From assembly GCA_020859985.1 (NCBI GenBank), contig JAJBVD010000068.1:1-64000 (forward strand): DNA of 64,000 nt, written 5' to 3'. Both the position numbers and the translations under genes were made by a program. Shown in pieces: positions 42,844-52,324 of this stretch. This DNA comes from Clostridiales bacterium (GTDB lineage: Bacteria; Bacillota; Clostridia; Lachnospirales; Lachnospiraceae). Each line of letters begins with the position of its first letter. Position 1 is the stretch's first letter. The notes under the pieces were generated by a model that made no database searches, was not told where the DNA came from, and saw only the letters and a list, made by a program, of their open reading frames with translations.

Positions 42844-44043
42844 ATGATTAAAAGAGAGCATTATCTGTCAAAAATCCGGGATTTTTACCATTTAGATCTG
42901 ATTAAGGTAATCACGGGGATACGCAGATGCGGAAAATCCGTGCTGCTGACTCAGATCATGGACGAATTACGGGAGCAGGGGATTGCAAAAGAGCAGATTT
43001 TTTATTTAAATTTTGAAGATTACGATTATTCTTTTATCCGCTCGGGGGAAGATCTGCATGGATATATAAAGGGGAAGATTGTGACAGAGAAAAAATATTA
43101 CCTTTTCTTTGACGAGATCCAGACCGTGCCGGAATTTGAGCGCGTGATCAATTCAATCCGGATGAAATATGACACCAGCATTTTTATTACCGGATCAAAC
43201 GGAAAATTATTGTCCGGAGAACTGGCGACTTATCTTTCCGGCAGAACGGTGAGCTTTCGCATGTATCCATTCTCTTTCTCGGAAGTCTGTGAGATCAGGA
43301 ATCTTGAGAAGGAATCGGTTACGGATGAGATTTTGCTGGATTATATGAACTGGGGCGGGATGCCTCAGCGTTTTCAGATGGAGACGGAGGAGCAGACGAA
43401 GACGTTTCTGCGCGACCTGTTTGACACGATTGTCCTGCGGGATATCGTGCAGCGAGGCGGAATCAAAGATATTGATTTGTTTAACCGGCTTGTGGAATAT
43501 CTTGTTTGCAATCCTTCTCAGAGTTTTTCCGTTCAGTCTGTGACGGATTATTTTCTGAGCGAGAATCGAAAGGTGTCCAAAGAGACGATTTATAATTATC
43601 TGGAATATATTACATCTTCTCTCATCATGGAGCGCGCCAGCCGTTATGACATCCGCGGGAAACGGATTTTGACAAAAATGGATAAATATTATCTGACAGA
43701 TATGGGGCTTGGAAGAATCCGCAATTCCGGATTTAAGCTGGAAATGGGTGCCATGCTGGAAAATGTGGTTTACAATGAACTTCTGGTGCGAGGGTATGAT
43801 GTTTATGTGGGAAAGACAAGGAAAGGTGAGGTTGACTTTGTCGCTGTAAAAGGACAGCAGAAGGAATATTATCAGGTTGCTTATTATCTTTATGATCAGA
43901 AAGTGATTGATCGTGAATTTCAGGCGTTTCTGGAAATTCCTGACAACTATCCCAAGTACGTCATCTCTTTCGACAAAATGGATTTTTCGAGGGAGGGAAT
44001 CATTCATAAAAACGCAATCCGCTTTTTGCTGGAGCAGACATGA
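42844..44043 (+). CDS. AAA_14 / DUF4143 ATPase
   Basis: 399 residues from the ATG at 42844; the GTG at 42832 is in frame, but GAGGTGGG fits the later ATG. P-loop GIRRCGKSVLLTQ near 26-38, Walker B YLFFDEIQ near 85, and sensor region FITGSNGKLLSGELATYLSG are present. The C-terminal DUF4143 half has a nuclease-like TRKGEVDFVAVKGQQKEYYQ. These orphan ATPases are abundant in gut anaerobes and Archaea and their role is not established. A decayed relative is at 15838. Confidence 0.9.
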   Translation: MIKREHYLSKIRDFYHLDLIKVITGIRRCGKSVLLTQIMDELREQGIAKEQIFYLNFEDYDYSFIRSGEDLHGYIKGKIVTEKKYYLFFDEIQTVPEFERVINSIRMKYDTSIFITGSNGKLLSGELATYLSGRTVSFRMYPFSFSEVCEIRNLEKESVTDEILLDYMNWGGMPQRFQMETEEQTKTFLRDLFDTIVLRDIVQRGGIKDIDLFNRLVEYLVCNPSQSFSVQSVTDYFLSENRKVSKETIYNYLEYITSSLIMERASRYDIRGKRILTKMDKYYLTDMGLGRIRNSGFKLEMGAMLENVVYNELLVRGYDVYVGKTRKGEVDFVAVKGQQKEYYQVAYYLYDQKVIDREFQAFLEIPDNYPKYVISFDKMDFSREGIIHKNAIRFLLEQT

Positions 44044-44108
44044 ACGGTTACCAGTTTTTAATATGCGCAGGGCTGCGTAGGGGACAAATTTCCCTACTCG
44101 ATTAACAG

Positions 44109-44137
44109 TTGACAAATTGCGTTCGAATTATTAGTAT
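44109..44137 (+). promoter_or_regulatory. Promoter of proS
   Basis: TTGACA-N17-TAGTAT, 62 bases before the ATG. I see no T-box leader between them. Confidence 0.7.
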
Positions 44138-44199
44138 AGACAAAGGCTTAAAAGGTGCAGAGGAAGATATATATTAGGAAAGAAACCAGGAGGGATATC

Positions 44200-45639
44200 A
44201 TGGCAAAGGAAAAGAAGCTGGTGGAGTCCATTACCTCGATGGAGGAGGATTTCGCGCAGTGGTACACGGATGTAGTGAAGAAGGCGGAGCTTGCGGGTTA
44301 CACAAGCGTAAAAGGCTGCATGGTGATCAAGCCGGCGGGCTACGCGATCTGGGAGAATATCCAGAAAGAGCTGGATAAACGGTTTAAGGAGACCGGGGTG
44401 GAGAATGTCTATCTGCCGATGTTCATTCCGGAGAGCCTGCTGCAGAAGGAAAAGGATCATGTTGAGGGCTTTGCGCCGGAGGTGGCGTGGGTGACGTACG
44501 GCGGGCTGGAGCCGCTGCAGGAGCGCATGTGTGTGCGGCCAACCTCGGAGACACTGTTCTGTGACTTTTATAAGAATGACATTCAGTCGTACCGCGACCT
44601 GCCGAAAGTGTACAACCAGTGGTGCTCTGTGGTGCGCTGGGAGAAGACGACCCGTCCGTTTTTGCGTTCGCGGGAATTCCTGTGGCAGGAAGGCCATACG
44701 GCGCACGCGACTGCCGAGGAGGCTGAGGCGCGCACGATTCAGATGCTGAATGTATATGCCGACTTCTGCGAGGAAGTGCTGGCAATCCCGGTGATCAAAG
44801 GCCGCAAGACGGATAAAGAGAAATTTGCGGGTGCGGAAGCGACCTACACGATTGAATCTCTGATGCATGACGGCAAGGCGCTGCAGTCCGGCACAAGCCA
44901 CAACTTCGGCGACGGATTTGCGAAGGCGTTTGAGATTCAGTTCGCGGACAAGGACAATACATTGAAATATGTACATCAGACTTCATGGGGTATGACGACG
45001 CGTATGATCGGCGCGATCATCATGGTGCATGGGGACAACAGCGGCCTGAAGCTGCCGCCGCGCATCGCGCCGACGCAGGTGATGGTCATCCCGATCCGTC
45101 AGCAGCAGGAAGGCGTGCTGGAGAAGGCGAATGAGGTAAAAGAGGCGCTGGCCGCGAGCGGTCTGCGCGTGAAGCTGGACGATTCCGAGAAGAGCCCGGG
45201 TTGGAAATTTTCCGAGCAGGAGATGCGCGGCATTCCGGTGCGTGTGGAGCTGGGACCGAAAGACATTGAAGCAGGCAACGCCGTGATTGTCCGCCGCGAT
45301 ACGCGGGAGAAGATCACTGCCGCCATCGCCGAGCTGCCGGAGAAGGTAGCCGAGGTGCTGGATACGATCCAGAAGGATATGCTGGAGCGCGCGAGAGAGC
45401 ACCGCGATGCCCACACCTACACTGCGGCGACGAAGGAAGAGTTTAAGCAGATCGCGGATGAGAAGCCGGGCTTTATCAAGGCGATGTGGTGCGGCTGCCA
45501 GGAGTGCGAGGACGCGATCAAGGAAGAGATCGGCGTGACAAGCCGCTGCATGCCCTTTGAGCAGGAAAAGATCGGCGATACCTGCATCTGGTGCGGGAAG
45601 CCGGCGAAGCACATGGTGTACTGGGGGAAGGCGTACTAA
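44200..45639 (+). CDS. proS: Prolyl-tRNA synthetase, archaeal/eukaryotic-like short type
   Basis: 479 residues from the ATG at 44200 behind CCAGGAGGG. Class II motifs are clear: motif 1 region [27 protein letters not shown], motif 2 [23 protein letters not shown], and motif 3 [16 protein letters not shown]. The anticodon-binding domain and the zinc-binding-like C-terminal domain ([14 protein letters not shown]) end in the usual Tyr. It lacks the editing insertion of the longer bacterial type. Confidence 0.96.
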   Translation: MAKEKKLVESITSMEEDFAQWYTDVVKKAELAGYTSVKGCMVIKPAGYAIWENIQKELDKRFKETGVENVYLPMFIPESLLQKEKDHVEGFAPEVAWVTYGGLEPLQERMCVRPTSETLFCDFYKNDIQSYRDLPKVYNQWCSVVRWEKTTRPFLRSREFLWQEGHTAHATAEEAEARTIQMLNVYADFCEEVLAIPVIKGRKTDKEKFAGAEATYTIESLMHDGKALQSGTSHNFGDGFAKAFEIQFADKDNTLKYVHQTSWGMTTRMIGAIIMVHGDNSGLKLPPRIAPTQVMVIPIRQQQEGVLEKANEVKEALAASGLRVKLDDSEKSPGWKFSEQEMRGIPVRVELGPKDIEAGNAVIVRRDTREKITAAIAELPEKVAEVLDTIQKDMLERAREHRDAHTYTAATKEEFKQIADEKPGFIKAMWCGCQECEDAIKEEIGVTSRCMPFEQEKIGDTCIWCGKPAKHMVYWGKAY

Positions 45640-45640
45640 A

Positions 45641-45716
45641 TGTCATACATTTGCGCAGCAAATGCATGACGCAGGCCGCGCTATTGCGCTCTGCGCAATT
45701 TTGCATAGCGCGGCTC
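45641..45716 (-). repeat. Two-hairpin element, copy D (reverse orientation)
   Basis: Read on the minus strand: CCGCGCTAT/ATAGCGCGG enclosing an inner TGCGC/GCGCA hairpin, then CCTGCGTC with a 13-bp stem (one mismatch) ending GTATGACA. The order and joining sequence match copies at 49876 and 28805 in reverse. On the plus strand it lies just after proS, where it may terminate transcription. Confidence 0.65.
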
Positions 45717-45771
45717 TCCCGTGGTATCCGCCCTACACGGACAAATGTATTCAGAAAAAACGCAAATTTCC

Positions 45772-45800
45772 TTGACAAATACTTTTAATGTGGTTATAGT
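45772..45800 (+). promoter_or_regulatory. Promoter of the liv operon
   Basis: Consensus TTGACA-N17-TATAGT, 66 bases before livK. Confidence 0.85.
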
Positions 45801-45865
45801 TCAGTGTATCGGGAATTTCACGAATTCGCGCGAACTTCCGAAAAATATTAGAGGAGGACAATATT

Positions 45866-47017
45866 ATGAAATTCAAAAAGGCACTTAGCGTAGCTCTCTG
45901 TGCGTCTATGGTAGCAGGCTGCTTCGCAACAGTAGCATCTGCTGATGAGGATCTGACCTGGAAGATCGGTGGTATCGGACCGATCACCGGCGCAGCTTCC
46001 GCATACGGTTCCGCAGCGATGAATGGCGCGCAGATCGCGGTTGACGAGATCAACGCAGCCGGCGGCATCAATGGTTATCAGATCGAGTTTCAGGCTGAGG
46101 ATGACGAGCATGACGCAGAGAAGTCTGTCAATGCTTACAATACTCTGAAGGACTGGGGTATGCAGGTTCTGGTTGGTACGGTTACGACAGCTCCGTGCCT
46201 GTCTGTAGCTCCGCTGGCAGCTGAGGACAATATGTTCATGATCACACCGTCCGCATCCGCTGAGGAGTGCATCTCCTACGGTACGAATGAATTCCGTATG
46301 TGCTTCACAGACCCGGCACAGGGTACTGCTTCCGCACAGTACATCGGCGAGAATCTGGATGTGACCAGTGTTGGCGTTATCTATGACAGCTCTGATGTAT
46401 ATTCATCCGGTATCTACGCGACGTTCCGTACCGAGGCTGAGAATCAGGACTTTGAGATCGTAGCGGCAGAGGCGTTTACTTCTGACAGTAAGACCGATTT
46501 CTCCGCACAGATCCAGGCGATGATCGATGCCGGCGCTGAGCTGGTATTCCTTCCGTTCTATTACAATGAGGCTTCTATCGTATTCACACAGGCTTCTTCC
46601 ATGGAGTACAGCCCGCTGTGGTTTGGTGTAGACGGTATGGACGGTATCCTTTCTGTAGAAGGTTTTGACACCTCTCTGGCTGAGGGCGTTATGCTCCTTA
46701 CCCCGTTCTCCGCTGATGCTGAGGACGAGATGACCCAGACCTTTGTAGCGACCTACATGGATCTCTATGGTGAGACCCCGAACCAGTTCGCTGCAGACGG
46801 TTATGACTGCGTATATGCGATCGCTACCGCTCTTGCGACGACAGAGCTTGACCCGAGCGCAGATGCATCTACGATCAGCGACGCACTGCAGGCAGCGATG
46901 CTTGAGATCTCCATGGATGGACTTACCGGCAGCGGTATGACCTGGGATGAAGAAGGCGAAGTTTCCAAGAGCCCGAAGGCTGTTGTGATCGAGGACGGCG
47001 CTTACGTAGGACTTTAA
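45866..47017 (+). CDS. livK: Branched-chain amino acid ABC transporter, substrate-binding protein
   Basis: 383 residues. Signal sequence with a lipobox-like MVAGC (Cys19). The periplasmic-binding fold type I follows (KIGGIGPITGAASAYGSAAM, then AVDEINAAGGINGYQIEF). It captures leucine/isoleucine/valine or related ligands outside the membrane for the permease encoded downstream. First gene of the operon; starts behind GAGGAGG. A terminator-like hairpin after the gene probably makes it the most abundant product. Confidence 0.93.
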   Translation: MKFKKALSVALCASMVAGCFATVASADEDLTWKIGGIGPITGAASAYGSAAMNGAQIAVDEINAAGGINGYQIEFQAEDDEHDAEKSVNAYNTLKDWGMQVLVGTVTTAPCLSVAPLAAEDNMFMITPSASAEECISYGTNEFRMCFTDPAQGTASAQYIGENLDVTSVGVIYDSSDVYSSGIYATFRTEAENQDFEIVAAEAFTSDSKTDFSAQIQAMIDAGAELVFLPFYYNEASIVFTQASSMEYSPLWFGVDGMDGILSVEGFDTSLAEGVMLLTPFSADAEDEMTQTFVATYMDLYGETPNQFAADGYDCVYAIATALATTELDPSADASTISDALQAAMLEISMDGLTGSGMTWDEEGEVSKSPKAVVIEDGAYVGL

Positions 47018-47042
47018 TCCTTTGACGAACTGAAAAGGACCC

Positions 47043-47076
47043 AACAGGGGGTTGCAAAGGGCAGCCCCCCTGTTTT
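47043..47076 (+). terminator. Hairpin between livK and livH
   Basis: AACAGGGGG pairs with CCCCCTGTT, followed by TT. Within the operon it would act as a partial terminator or an mRNA stabiliser. Confidence 0.75.
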
Positions 47077-47143
47077 CTGGTCTTACACGGCCGGGTTTTT
47101 CTTTTTGGTGCTGTTCTGAATTATTACTAAAAAGAGGTATCTT

Positions 47144-48028
47144 ATGAGCTTTATTTCTTATTTAATCAATGGTATCAGCCTCGGCAGTGTATATGCCATA
47201 ATCGCACTTGGCTATACCATGGTGTATGGTATTGCGAAAATGCTGAACTTTGCGCACGGGGACGTGATCATGGTCGGCGGTTATGCCGCGTTTTCGATGA
47301 TGATGTACTACGGCGGCAATCCGGTGACTGCGGTTCTTGTGGCGATTGTGGTATGCACAGTGCTGGGTATTACGATTGAGACCATCGCGTACCGGCCTCT
47401 TCTTGAGGCGGCTTCGCCGCTGGCTGTGCTGATCACGGCAATCGGCGTCAGTTATTTTCTGCAGAACGCGGTGCTCCTGATTTTTGGCTCTACGCCGAAA
47501 AGCTTCCAGTCTGTGGTAAACCTGCCGAGCCTGAAGCTTGCCGGAGGTGCGCTGACGATTTCGGGAACGACGATGGTGACAATCGCCAGCTGTATCGTGA
47601 TTATGGTAGCGCTGACACTCTTTATCAATAAATCGAAGCCGGGACAGGCGATGCTTGCGGTTTCTGAGGATAAGGGTGCGGCGCAGCTGATGGGTATCAA
47701 TGTCAACGGGACGATTGCGTTGACATTTGCGATCGGCTCCGGACTGGCGGCGATTGCCGGCGTGCTCCTTTGCTCCGCTTATCCGTCCCTGACTCCGTAT
47801 ACCGGTTCCATGCCGGGTATCAAGGCGTTTGTGGCGGCAGTTTTCGGCGGCATCGGCTCCGTCCCCGGAGCTATGGTCGGCGGCATTCTGCTCGGCGTAA
47901 TTGAGATTCTGGGAAAAGCATATATTTCATCACAGCTTGCGGACGCGATCGTGTTCGGAGTGCTGATCATTGTGCTTCTTGTAAAGCCTACCGGCCTGTT
48001 CGGTAAGCACATTCAAGAGAAAGTGTAA
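47144..48028 (+). CDS. livH: Branched-chain amino acid ABC transporter, permease LivH
   Basis: 294 residues with eight predicted helices and family motifs NGISLGSVYAIIALGYTMVY (N-terminus), MLNFAHGDVIMVGGYAA (about 40-56), and FVAAVFGGIGSVPGAMVGG near 230. It forms the membrane channel with LivM. Start behind AGAGGTAT. Confidence 0.95.
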   Translation: MSFISYLINGISLGSVYAIIALGYTMVYGIAKMLNFAHGDVIMVGGYAAFSMMMYYGGNPVTAVLVAIVVCTVLGITIETIAYRPLLEAASPLAVLITAIGVSYFLQNAVLLIFGSTPKSFQSVVNLPSLKLAGGALTISGTTMVTIASCIVIMVALTLFINKSKPGQAMLAVSEDKGAAQLMGINVNGTIALTFAIGSGLAAIAGVLLCSAYPSLTPYTGSMPGIKAFVAAVFGGIGSVPGAMVGGILLGVIEILGKAYISSQLADAIVFGVLIIVLLVKPTGLFGKHIQEKV

Positions 48029-48037
48029 GGTGCGCTC

Positions 48038-49105
48038 ATGGAAAAAGTCGAAAAAATGAAACAGAAAAATTTCAGGAGCAACCTGATCACATACGCGATC
48101 GTAATTCTTGCGTTTGCCATTATGGAAGCCTGGCAGGCATCCGGCAATCTGTCGAGTCTTCTCTCCGGACTGCTGGTTCCAATCTGCGTTTATGTGATTC
48201 TCGCTATTTCTTTGAACCTGGTGGTCGGGATTTCCGGTGAATTAAGCCTTGGCCATGCCGGATTCATGTGCGTCGGCGCCTTTGCCAGCGCGTTCTTTTC
48301 CAAATGTACAGTGGAAGTGATCACGTTGGTGCCGCTGCGCTTTTTCCTCGCAATCCTGATCGGAGCGGCAGTATCTGCGGTTTTCGGACTGCTGATCGGC
48401 ATCCCGGTGCTGCGCCTGCGCGGCGATTATCTGGCAATCGTGACGCTGGCTTTCGGCGAGATCATTAAGAACGTCATCAATATTTTCTATATTGGGCTGG
48501 ATGGCAATGGATTCCACGTTTCCACGCAGGATCAGTTTTCCCTGAATATGGAAGCAGACGGGCAGATAATCTTAGGCGGACCGCAGGGCATTACGAGCAT
48601 CGCGAAATGCTCTACGTTTCTGGCTGGTGTGATCCTGATCCTGATTTCTCTGTTTGTTGTATTGAATCTGATCAACTCGCGTGACGGCCGTTCGATCATG
48701 GCGATCCGTGACAACCGGATTGCCGCGGAGTCGATTGGTATCAACGTTACGAAATATAAGCTGATGGCATTTACCATATCGGCGGCGCTGGCCGGAGCGG
48801 CAGGCGCGCTCTACTCGCACAACCTTTCCACGCTGCAGGCGTCCAAGTTCAATTTCAATACCTCCATTCTGGTGCTGGTATTTGTCGTGCTGGGCGGGAT
48901 CGGCAATATGCGCGGCTCGATCATCGCAGCCGTCATACTGACGGTGCTTCCGGAGATGCTGCGTTTCCTGTCGGATTACCGTATGCTGATCTACGCAATC
49001 GTGCTGATCGTGATGATGCTGGTCAACTGGTCGCCGAAAGCACTGGAGATGCGGGAACGCCTTATGAGCCGCTTTTTCCATAAATCCGCGAAGGAGGGCG
49101 AGTGA
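48038..49105 (+). CDS. livM: Branched-chain amino acid ABC transporter, permease LivM
   Basis: 355 residues, about nine helices, with NLVVGISGELSLGHAGFMCVG split across helix 2-3, LRLRGDYLAIVTLAFGEI, and SIGINVTKYKLMAFTISAAL. It starts 9 bases after livH behind AAGGTG; an ATG five codons in is an alternative. The C-terminus extends past the last helix with a basic segment. Confidence 0.95.
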   Translation: MEKVEKMKQKNFRSNLITYAIVILAFAIMEAWQASGNLSSLLSGLLVPICVYVILAISLNLVVGISGELSLGHAGFMCVGAFASAFFSKCTVEVITLVPLRFFLAILIGAAVSAVFGLLIGIPVLRLRGDYLAIVTLAFGEIIKNVINIFYIGLDGNGFHVSTQDQFSLNMEADGQIILGGPQGITSIAKCSTFLAGVILILISLFVVLNLINSRDGRSIMAIRDNRIAAESIGINVTKYKLMAFTISAALAGAAGALYSHNLSTLQASKFNFNTSILVLVFVVLGGIGNMRGSIIAAVILTVLPEMLRFLSDYRMLIYAIVLIVMMLVNWSPKALEMRERLMSRFFHKSAKEGE

Positions 49106-49106
49106 T

Positions 49107-49868
49107 ATGTCTGCAATGTTAGAGGTAAAAAATCTCGGTATTTCCTTCGGCGGTCTCCGCGCAGTTAACGCGCTCGACCTGACGGTGGAAAAGGGAGCGC
49201 TCTACGGCCTGATCGGACCGAACGGCGCGGGCAAGACGACGGTATTCAATCTGCTGACCGGCGTATATAAGCCGAGCGAGGGTACGGTGCTTCTGGATGG
49301 TGAGAGCATTGTCGGAAAGAGCACGGTGGAGATCTGTAAATGCGGCATTGCCCGTACTTTCCAGAATATCCGCCTGTTTAAGGATCTTCCGGTGTTGGAT
49401 AATGTAAAGGCGGCGCTTCAGAATGAGTATAAGTATTCGCTTTTCTCCAGCATTTTCCATACGCCGAAGTATCGCAAGGTAGAGCAAGAGATGGATGAAA
49501 AGGCGCTGGAGCTTCTGAAGGTCTTTGATCTGGACGGTGTAGCCGATTATAAGGCTTCGAACCTTCCTTACGGCAGACAGCGTAAGCTGGAGATCGCGAG
49601 AGCGCTTGCCACAGATCCGAAGCTGCTGCTTCTGGATGAGCCGGCTGCCGGTATGAACCCGAATGAGACGAAAGAGCTGATGGATACCATTCATTTTGTG
49701 CGGGATCATTTCGGAGTAACGATTCTTCTGATCGAGCATGACATGAAGCTGGTGGCGGGCATCTGCGAGGAGCTTACCGTGCTGAATTTCGGAGAGGTTC
49801 TTGCACAGGGAAAGACCGCGGCGGTGCTGCGTGACCCGCAGGTGATCACGGCTTACCTTGGAGAGTAA
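49107..49868 (+). CDS. livG: Branched-chain amino acid ABC transporter, ATP-binding LivG
   Basis: 253 residues with Walker A GPNGAGKTT, LPYGRQRKLEIARAL signature (the usual LSGGQ is LPYGR, as in LivG), Walker B LLLLDEPAAGMNP, and H-loop LLIEHDMKLV. It starts one base after livM behind GGAGGG. It powers transport together with LivF. Confidence 0.96.
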   Translation: MSAMLEVKNLGISFGGLRAVNALDLTVEKGALYGLIGPNGAGKTTVFNLLTGVYKPSEGTVLLDGESIVGKSTVEICKCGIARTFQNIRLFKDLPVLDNVKAALQNEYKYSLFSSIFHTPKYRKVEQEMDEKALELLKVFDLDGVADYKASNLPYGRQRKLEIARALATDPKLLLLDEPAAGMNPNETKELMDTIHFVRDHFGVTILLIEHDMKLVAGICEELTVLNFGEVLAQGKTAAVLRDPQVITAYLGE

Positions 49869-49875
49869 TTGAGGA

Positions 49876-49982
49876 GAGCCGCGCAATGTAATCGCGAAGA
49901 ACGCGAGGCGCGGTACCGTTCTCGATTTTCTGCGAAAATCGGAACATAGCCTGCGTCCACCATCGAAAAACGATGATGGACA
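49876..49982 (+). repeat. Two-hairpin element, copy B (with an extra hairpin)
   Basis: CCGCGC/GCGCGG (49879-49913) encloses AATGTAA and a TCGCG/CGCGA hairpin. An 8-bp CGATTTTC/GAAAATCG hairpin (49923-49941) follows, then CCTGCGTCC with GTCCACCATCG/CGATGATGGAC (49955-49981). It separates livG from livF and ends 6 bases before the livF ribosome binding site. Confidence 0.7.
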
Positions 49983-49999
49983 ATATAAGGAGAAATATT

Positions 50000-50710
50000 A
50001 TGGCAATGCTGGAAGTAAAAGATCTGGAAGTCTACTACGGCGTGATTCGGGCCATCAAAGGGATTTCTTTCGAGGTCAACGAGGGAGAGATCATCGCGCT
50101 GATCGGGGCAAACGGCGCCGGGAAGACGACGATTCTGCATACGGTGACAGGCCTGATCAAGCCGAAGGCAGGTCAGGTGATTTTTGAAGGGCAGGATATT
50201 ACGAAAACGCCCGCCCACAAAATTGTAAAACTGGGGATGGCGCATGTGCCGGAAGGCCGCAGAGTGTTTTCCCAGCTGACAGTTTACCAGAATCTGAAGA
50301 TGGGCGCTTATTCCAGATCGGACAAGGATGAGATTGAAGACAGCCTCCAGAAAGTATATAAGCGTTTCCCGCGTCTGGAGGAACGCAAAAATCAGGTAGC
50401 CGGAACACTTTCCGGCGGCGAACAGCAGATGCTTGCCATGGGGCGTGCGCTGATGTCGAGTCCGCGCATCATCCTGATGGATGAGCCGTCGATGGGCCTG
50501 TCGCCGATTCTGGTCAATGAGATTTTTGATATCATTCAGAGCGTGAGTGCGGGCGGTACGACCGTGCTTCTCGTGGAGCAGAATGCAAAGAAGGCGCTTG
50601 GTATCGCGGATCGTGCATACGTGCTGGAGACTGGCAATATCGTGCAGGAAGGCCGTGCGGCAGACTTGATGGACGATGAGTCGATCAAGAAAGCGTATCT
50701 GGGCGAATGA
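50000..50710 (+). CDS. livF: Branched-chain amino acid ABC transporter, ATP-binding LivF
   Basis: 236 residues from the ATG at 50000 behind AAGGAG; an earlier in-frame ATG at 49973 lies in the repeat element. Walker A GANGAGKTT, signature LSGGEQQMLAMGRAL, Walker B IILMDEPSMGLSP, and H-loop VLLVEQNAKKAL are complete. Last gene of the operon. Confidence 0.96.
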   Translation: MAMLEVKDLEVYYGVIRAIKGISFEVNEGEIIALIGANGAGKTTILHTVTGLIKPKAGQVIFEGQDITKTPAHKIVKLGMAHVPEGRRVFSQLTVYQNLKMGAYSRSDKDEIEDSLQKVYKRFPRLEERKNQVAGTLSGGEQQMLAMGRALMSSPRIILMDEPSMGLSPILVNEIFDIIQSVSAGGTTVLLVEQNAKKALGIADRAYVLETGNIVQEGRAADLMDDESIKKAYLGE

Positions 50711-50745
50711 TTCTGTAAGACTTTAAATTGGAATTTTAGTGATGG

Positions 50746-50793
50746 AAAAAGAGGAGAATACGAAAACGGGTGTTTTCATATCTTCTCTTTTTT
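50746..50793 (+). terminator. Terminator of the liv operon
   Basis: Nested stems AAAAGAG-GAGA / CTTCTCTTTT and GAAAAC/GTTTTC, then TTTTT. Confidence 0.85.
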
Positions 50794-50864
50794 GTGTGCG
50801 GATAAACGAGTTAATTACAAAAATTCTGCAAAAAAACATTATCTGAGTAAATTTTAAAAATAAC

Positions 50865-50893
50865 TTGCCAGAAATGAAAGAAACTGTTACACT
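50865..50893 (+). promoter_or_regulatory. Promoter of the cytidylate kinase-like gene
   Basis: TTGCCA-N17-TACACT. The leader carries a CGCCTGTT/AACAGGCG hairpin at 50936-50963, 27 bases before the ATG. Confidence 0.6.
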
Positions 50894-50990
50894 AATAACA
50901 CAAAAAGTCCAAAAAGTTAAAACAAGATAACAAAGCGCCTGTTCAAAAGGGTGAAAACAGGCGTATTAAAAAGGAACAGGGGGTGTCAGT

Positions 50991-51629
50991 ATGGAGCAAA
51001 ACATTGTTATCACCATTGCGCGCCAGTTTGGCAGCGGAGGAAAGACCGTGGGGCAGATGCTGGCAAAGGATCTGGGGATCAAATGCTACGACAAAGAGGT
51101 GCTTCGGATGGCCTCGGAAGAGAGCGGTATTAATGAGGCGTTGTTTCATGAAAAAGATGAGAAGCTGAAGCGCACCCCGTTATTTGAGAAGACGAAGGGC
51201 GAATATAAGGGGCGTCTGATCTCGCCGTCGAGCGAAGAATTTGTCAGCGATCATAATCTGTTTAACTATCAGGCAAAGATTATCCGTGACCTTTCGGAAA
51301 GAGAGTCCTGCGTGGTGATTGGCCGGGCCGCGGATTACGTACTCAAGGATTTTCCGGGGCTAGTCAGTGTGTTTGTGCATGCGCCGAAAGCGTATTGCAC
51401 CCGTCAGGCGATTGAGCGGTACGCCTGCCGTCCGAACGAGGCGGAGAAGTTTGTGGAGAAGACGGATAAGGCCCGCAGCGATTTTTATAATTATTACACC
51501 GGGAATAAATGGAATGATGCGAGGAACTATGACCTCTGTCTGAACAGTCAGCGGCTGGGGTTTGACGGTGTGCTGGAGGCCATCGAGGCTTATATCCGGA
51601 TTCGTTTTGGAAAGCTGCCGAATGAGTAA
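50991..51629 (+). CDS. Cytidylate kinase-like family protein
   Basis: 212 residues. P-loop variant ARQFGSGGKTVGQMLA near 10-25, YDKEVLRMASEESG, SCVVIGRAADYVL near 105-117, and KARSDFYNYYTGNKW near 160 define the cytidylate kinase-like family of Firmicutes. True Cmk activity is not assured, because many Lachnospiraceae carry several paralogues beside a standard cmk. It has its own promoter. Start behind CAGGGGGTGTC. Confidence 0.85.
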   Translation: MEQNIVITIARQFGSGGKTVGQMLAKDLGIKCYDKEVLRMASEESGINEALFHEKDEKLKRTPLFEKTKGEYKGRLISPSSEEFVSDHNLFNYQAKIIRDLSERESCVVIGRAADYVLKDFPGLVSVFVHAPKAYCTRQAIERYACRPNEAEKFVEKTDKARSDFYNYYTGNKWNDARNYDLCLNSQRLGFDGVLEAIEAYIRIRFGKLPNE

Positions 51630-51742
51630 ATAAGCAGACCGAAAAGGTCAGCAAATCGTAAGAAGCAGCATAACAGTGAAGGTAGCAAACAGCTAAGAAG
51701 CAGCAAAACATAAACAGAATAAAGGAAAAACGAAAAAGTATA

Positions 51743-51771
51743 TTGACATTTTAACTGCGATAAGATACCAT
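51743..51771 (+). promoter_or_regulatory. Promoter of the 137-residue protein gene
   Basis: Consensus TTGACA-N17-TACCAT, 73 bases before the ATG. Confidence 0.75.
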
Positions 51772-51843
51772 AGCATTGTGTTTATGTGAATCCGCATAGA
51801 GAGTTATATTGATCTTCATTTATCGGAAAATGAAAAGAGAGAT

Positions 51844-52257
51844 ATGGCTGTTGAATGGAAAAAATTAAAGTTGGAACGGGGCATAAAACGCCCCGAAAGC
51901 GGTTATCTTGTTGCGTGTGAAGAGAGCGGTCTGATGGAATACCAGAAGCAGCTTCTTTATGATGTACTCGGCCCCATCTTTTTTGGAAAAAAGCAGGCTG
52001 GAAGCCGCGAAGAGCTGGCTGCTCTTTTCTGGACAAAATATGGTATAGATGTGCAGAAGGATTTCTGCGAGGGCGACGAGCACTACGATGAGTATCGGGA
52101 AGCGCAGCAGGCCATTGCTGAAGGCATGAGTATTTACGGAGGGCAGATTGCGTTTGGAGATAGTGTATTAGCGGAGCTCGCCGGGACAATCTGGGAGAAT
52201 ATGGAGCAGCATGAGACGCATAAGTTCCGCCGTATCAATACGATGCTGGAGGAATAG
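51844..52257 (+). CDS. Hypothetical protein, 137 residues
   Basis: I do not recognise this family. The protein is soluble and mixed in charge, without signal or membrane segments, and predicted mostly helical (QQAIAEGMSIYGGQIAFGDS; LAELAGTIWENMEQHETHKF). It starts behind AAAAGAGAG, has a consensus promoter, and is closed by a strong terminator, so it is an independent transcription unit. Confidence 0.75.
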   Translation: MAVEWKKLKLERGIKRPESGYLVACEESGLMEYQKQLLYDVLGPIFFGKKQAGSREELAALFWTKYGIDVQKDFCEGDEHYDEYREAQQAIAEGMSIYGGQIAFGDSVLAELAGTIWENMEQHETHKFRRINTMLEE

Positions 52258-52266
52258 AAGCGGATG

Positions 52267-52309
52267 AACAGCCCCGAAAGTCAGGAATTTTGGCTTTCGG
52301 GGCTGTTTT
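52267..52309. terminator. Bidirectional terminator
   Basis: AACAGCCCCGAAAG pairs perfectly with CTTTCGGGGCTGTT, followed by TT, between convergent genes. Confidence 0.92.
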
Positions 52310-52324
52310 GTCCGGTCATATTCA

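Noticed and set aside
44041-44199. T-box leader for proS
   Set aside because: The space between the TTGACA promoter and the start codon is only about 60 bases, too short, and lacks the T-box sequence.
49119-49886. A 255-codon minus-strand frame opposite livG
   Set aside because: livG is complete and in an operon; the reverse frame is a mirror of it.
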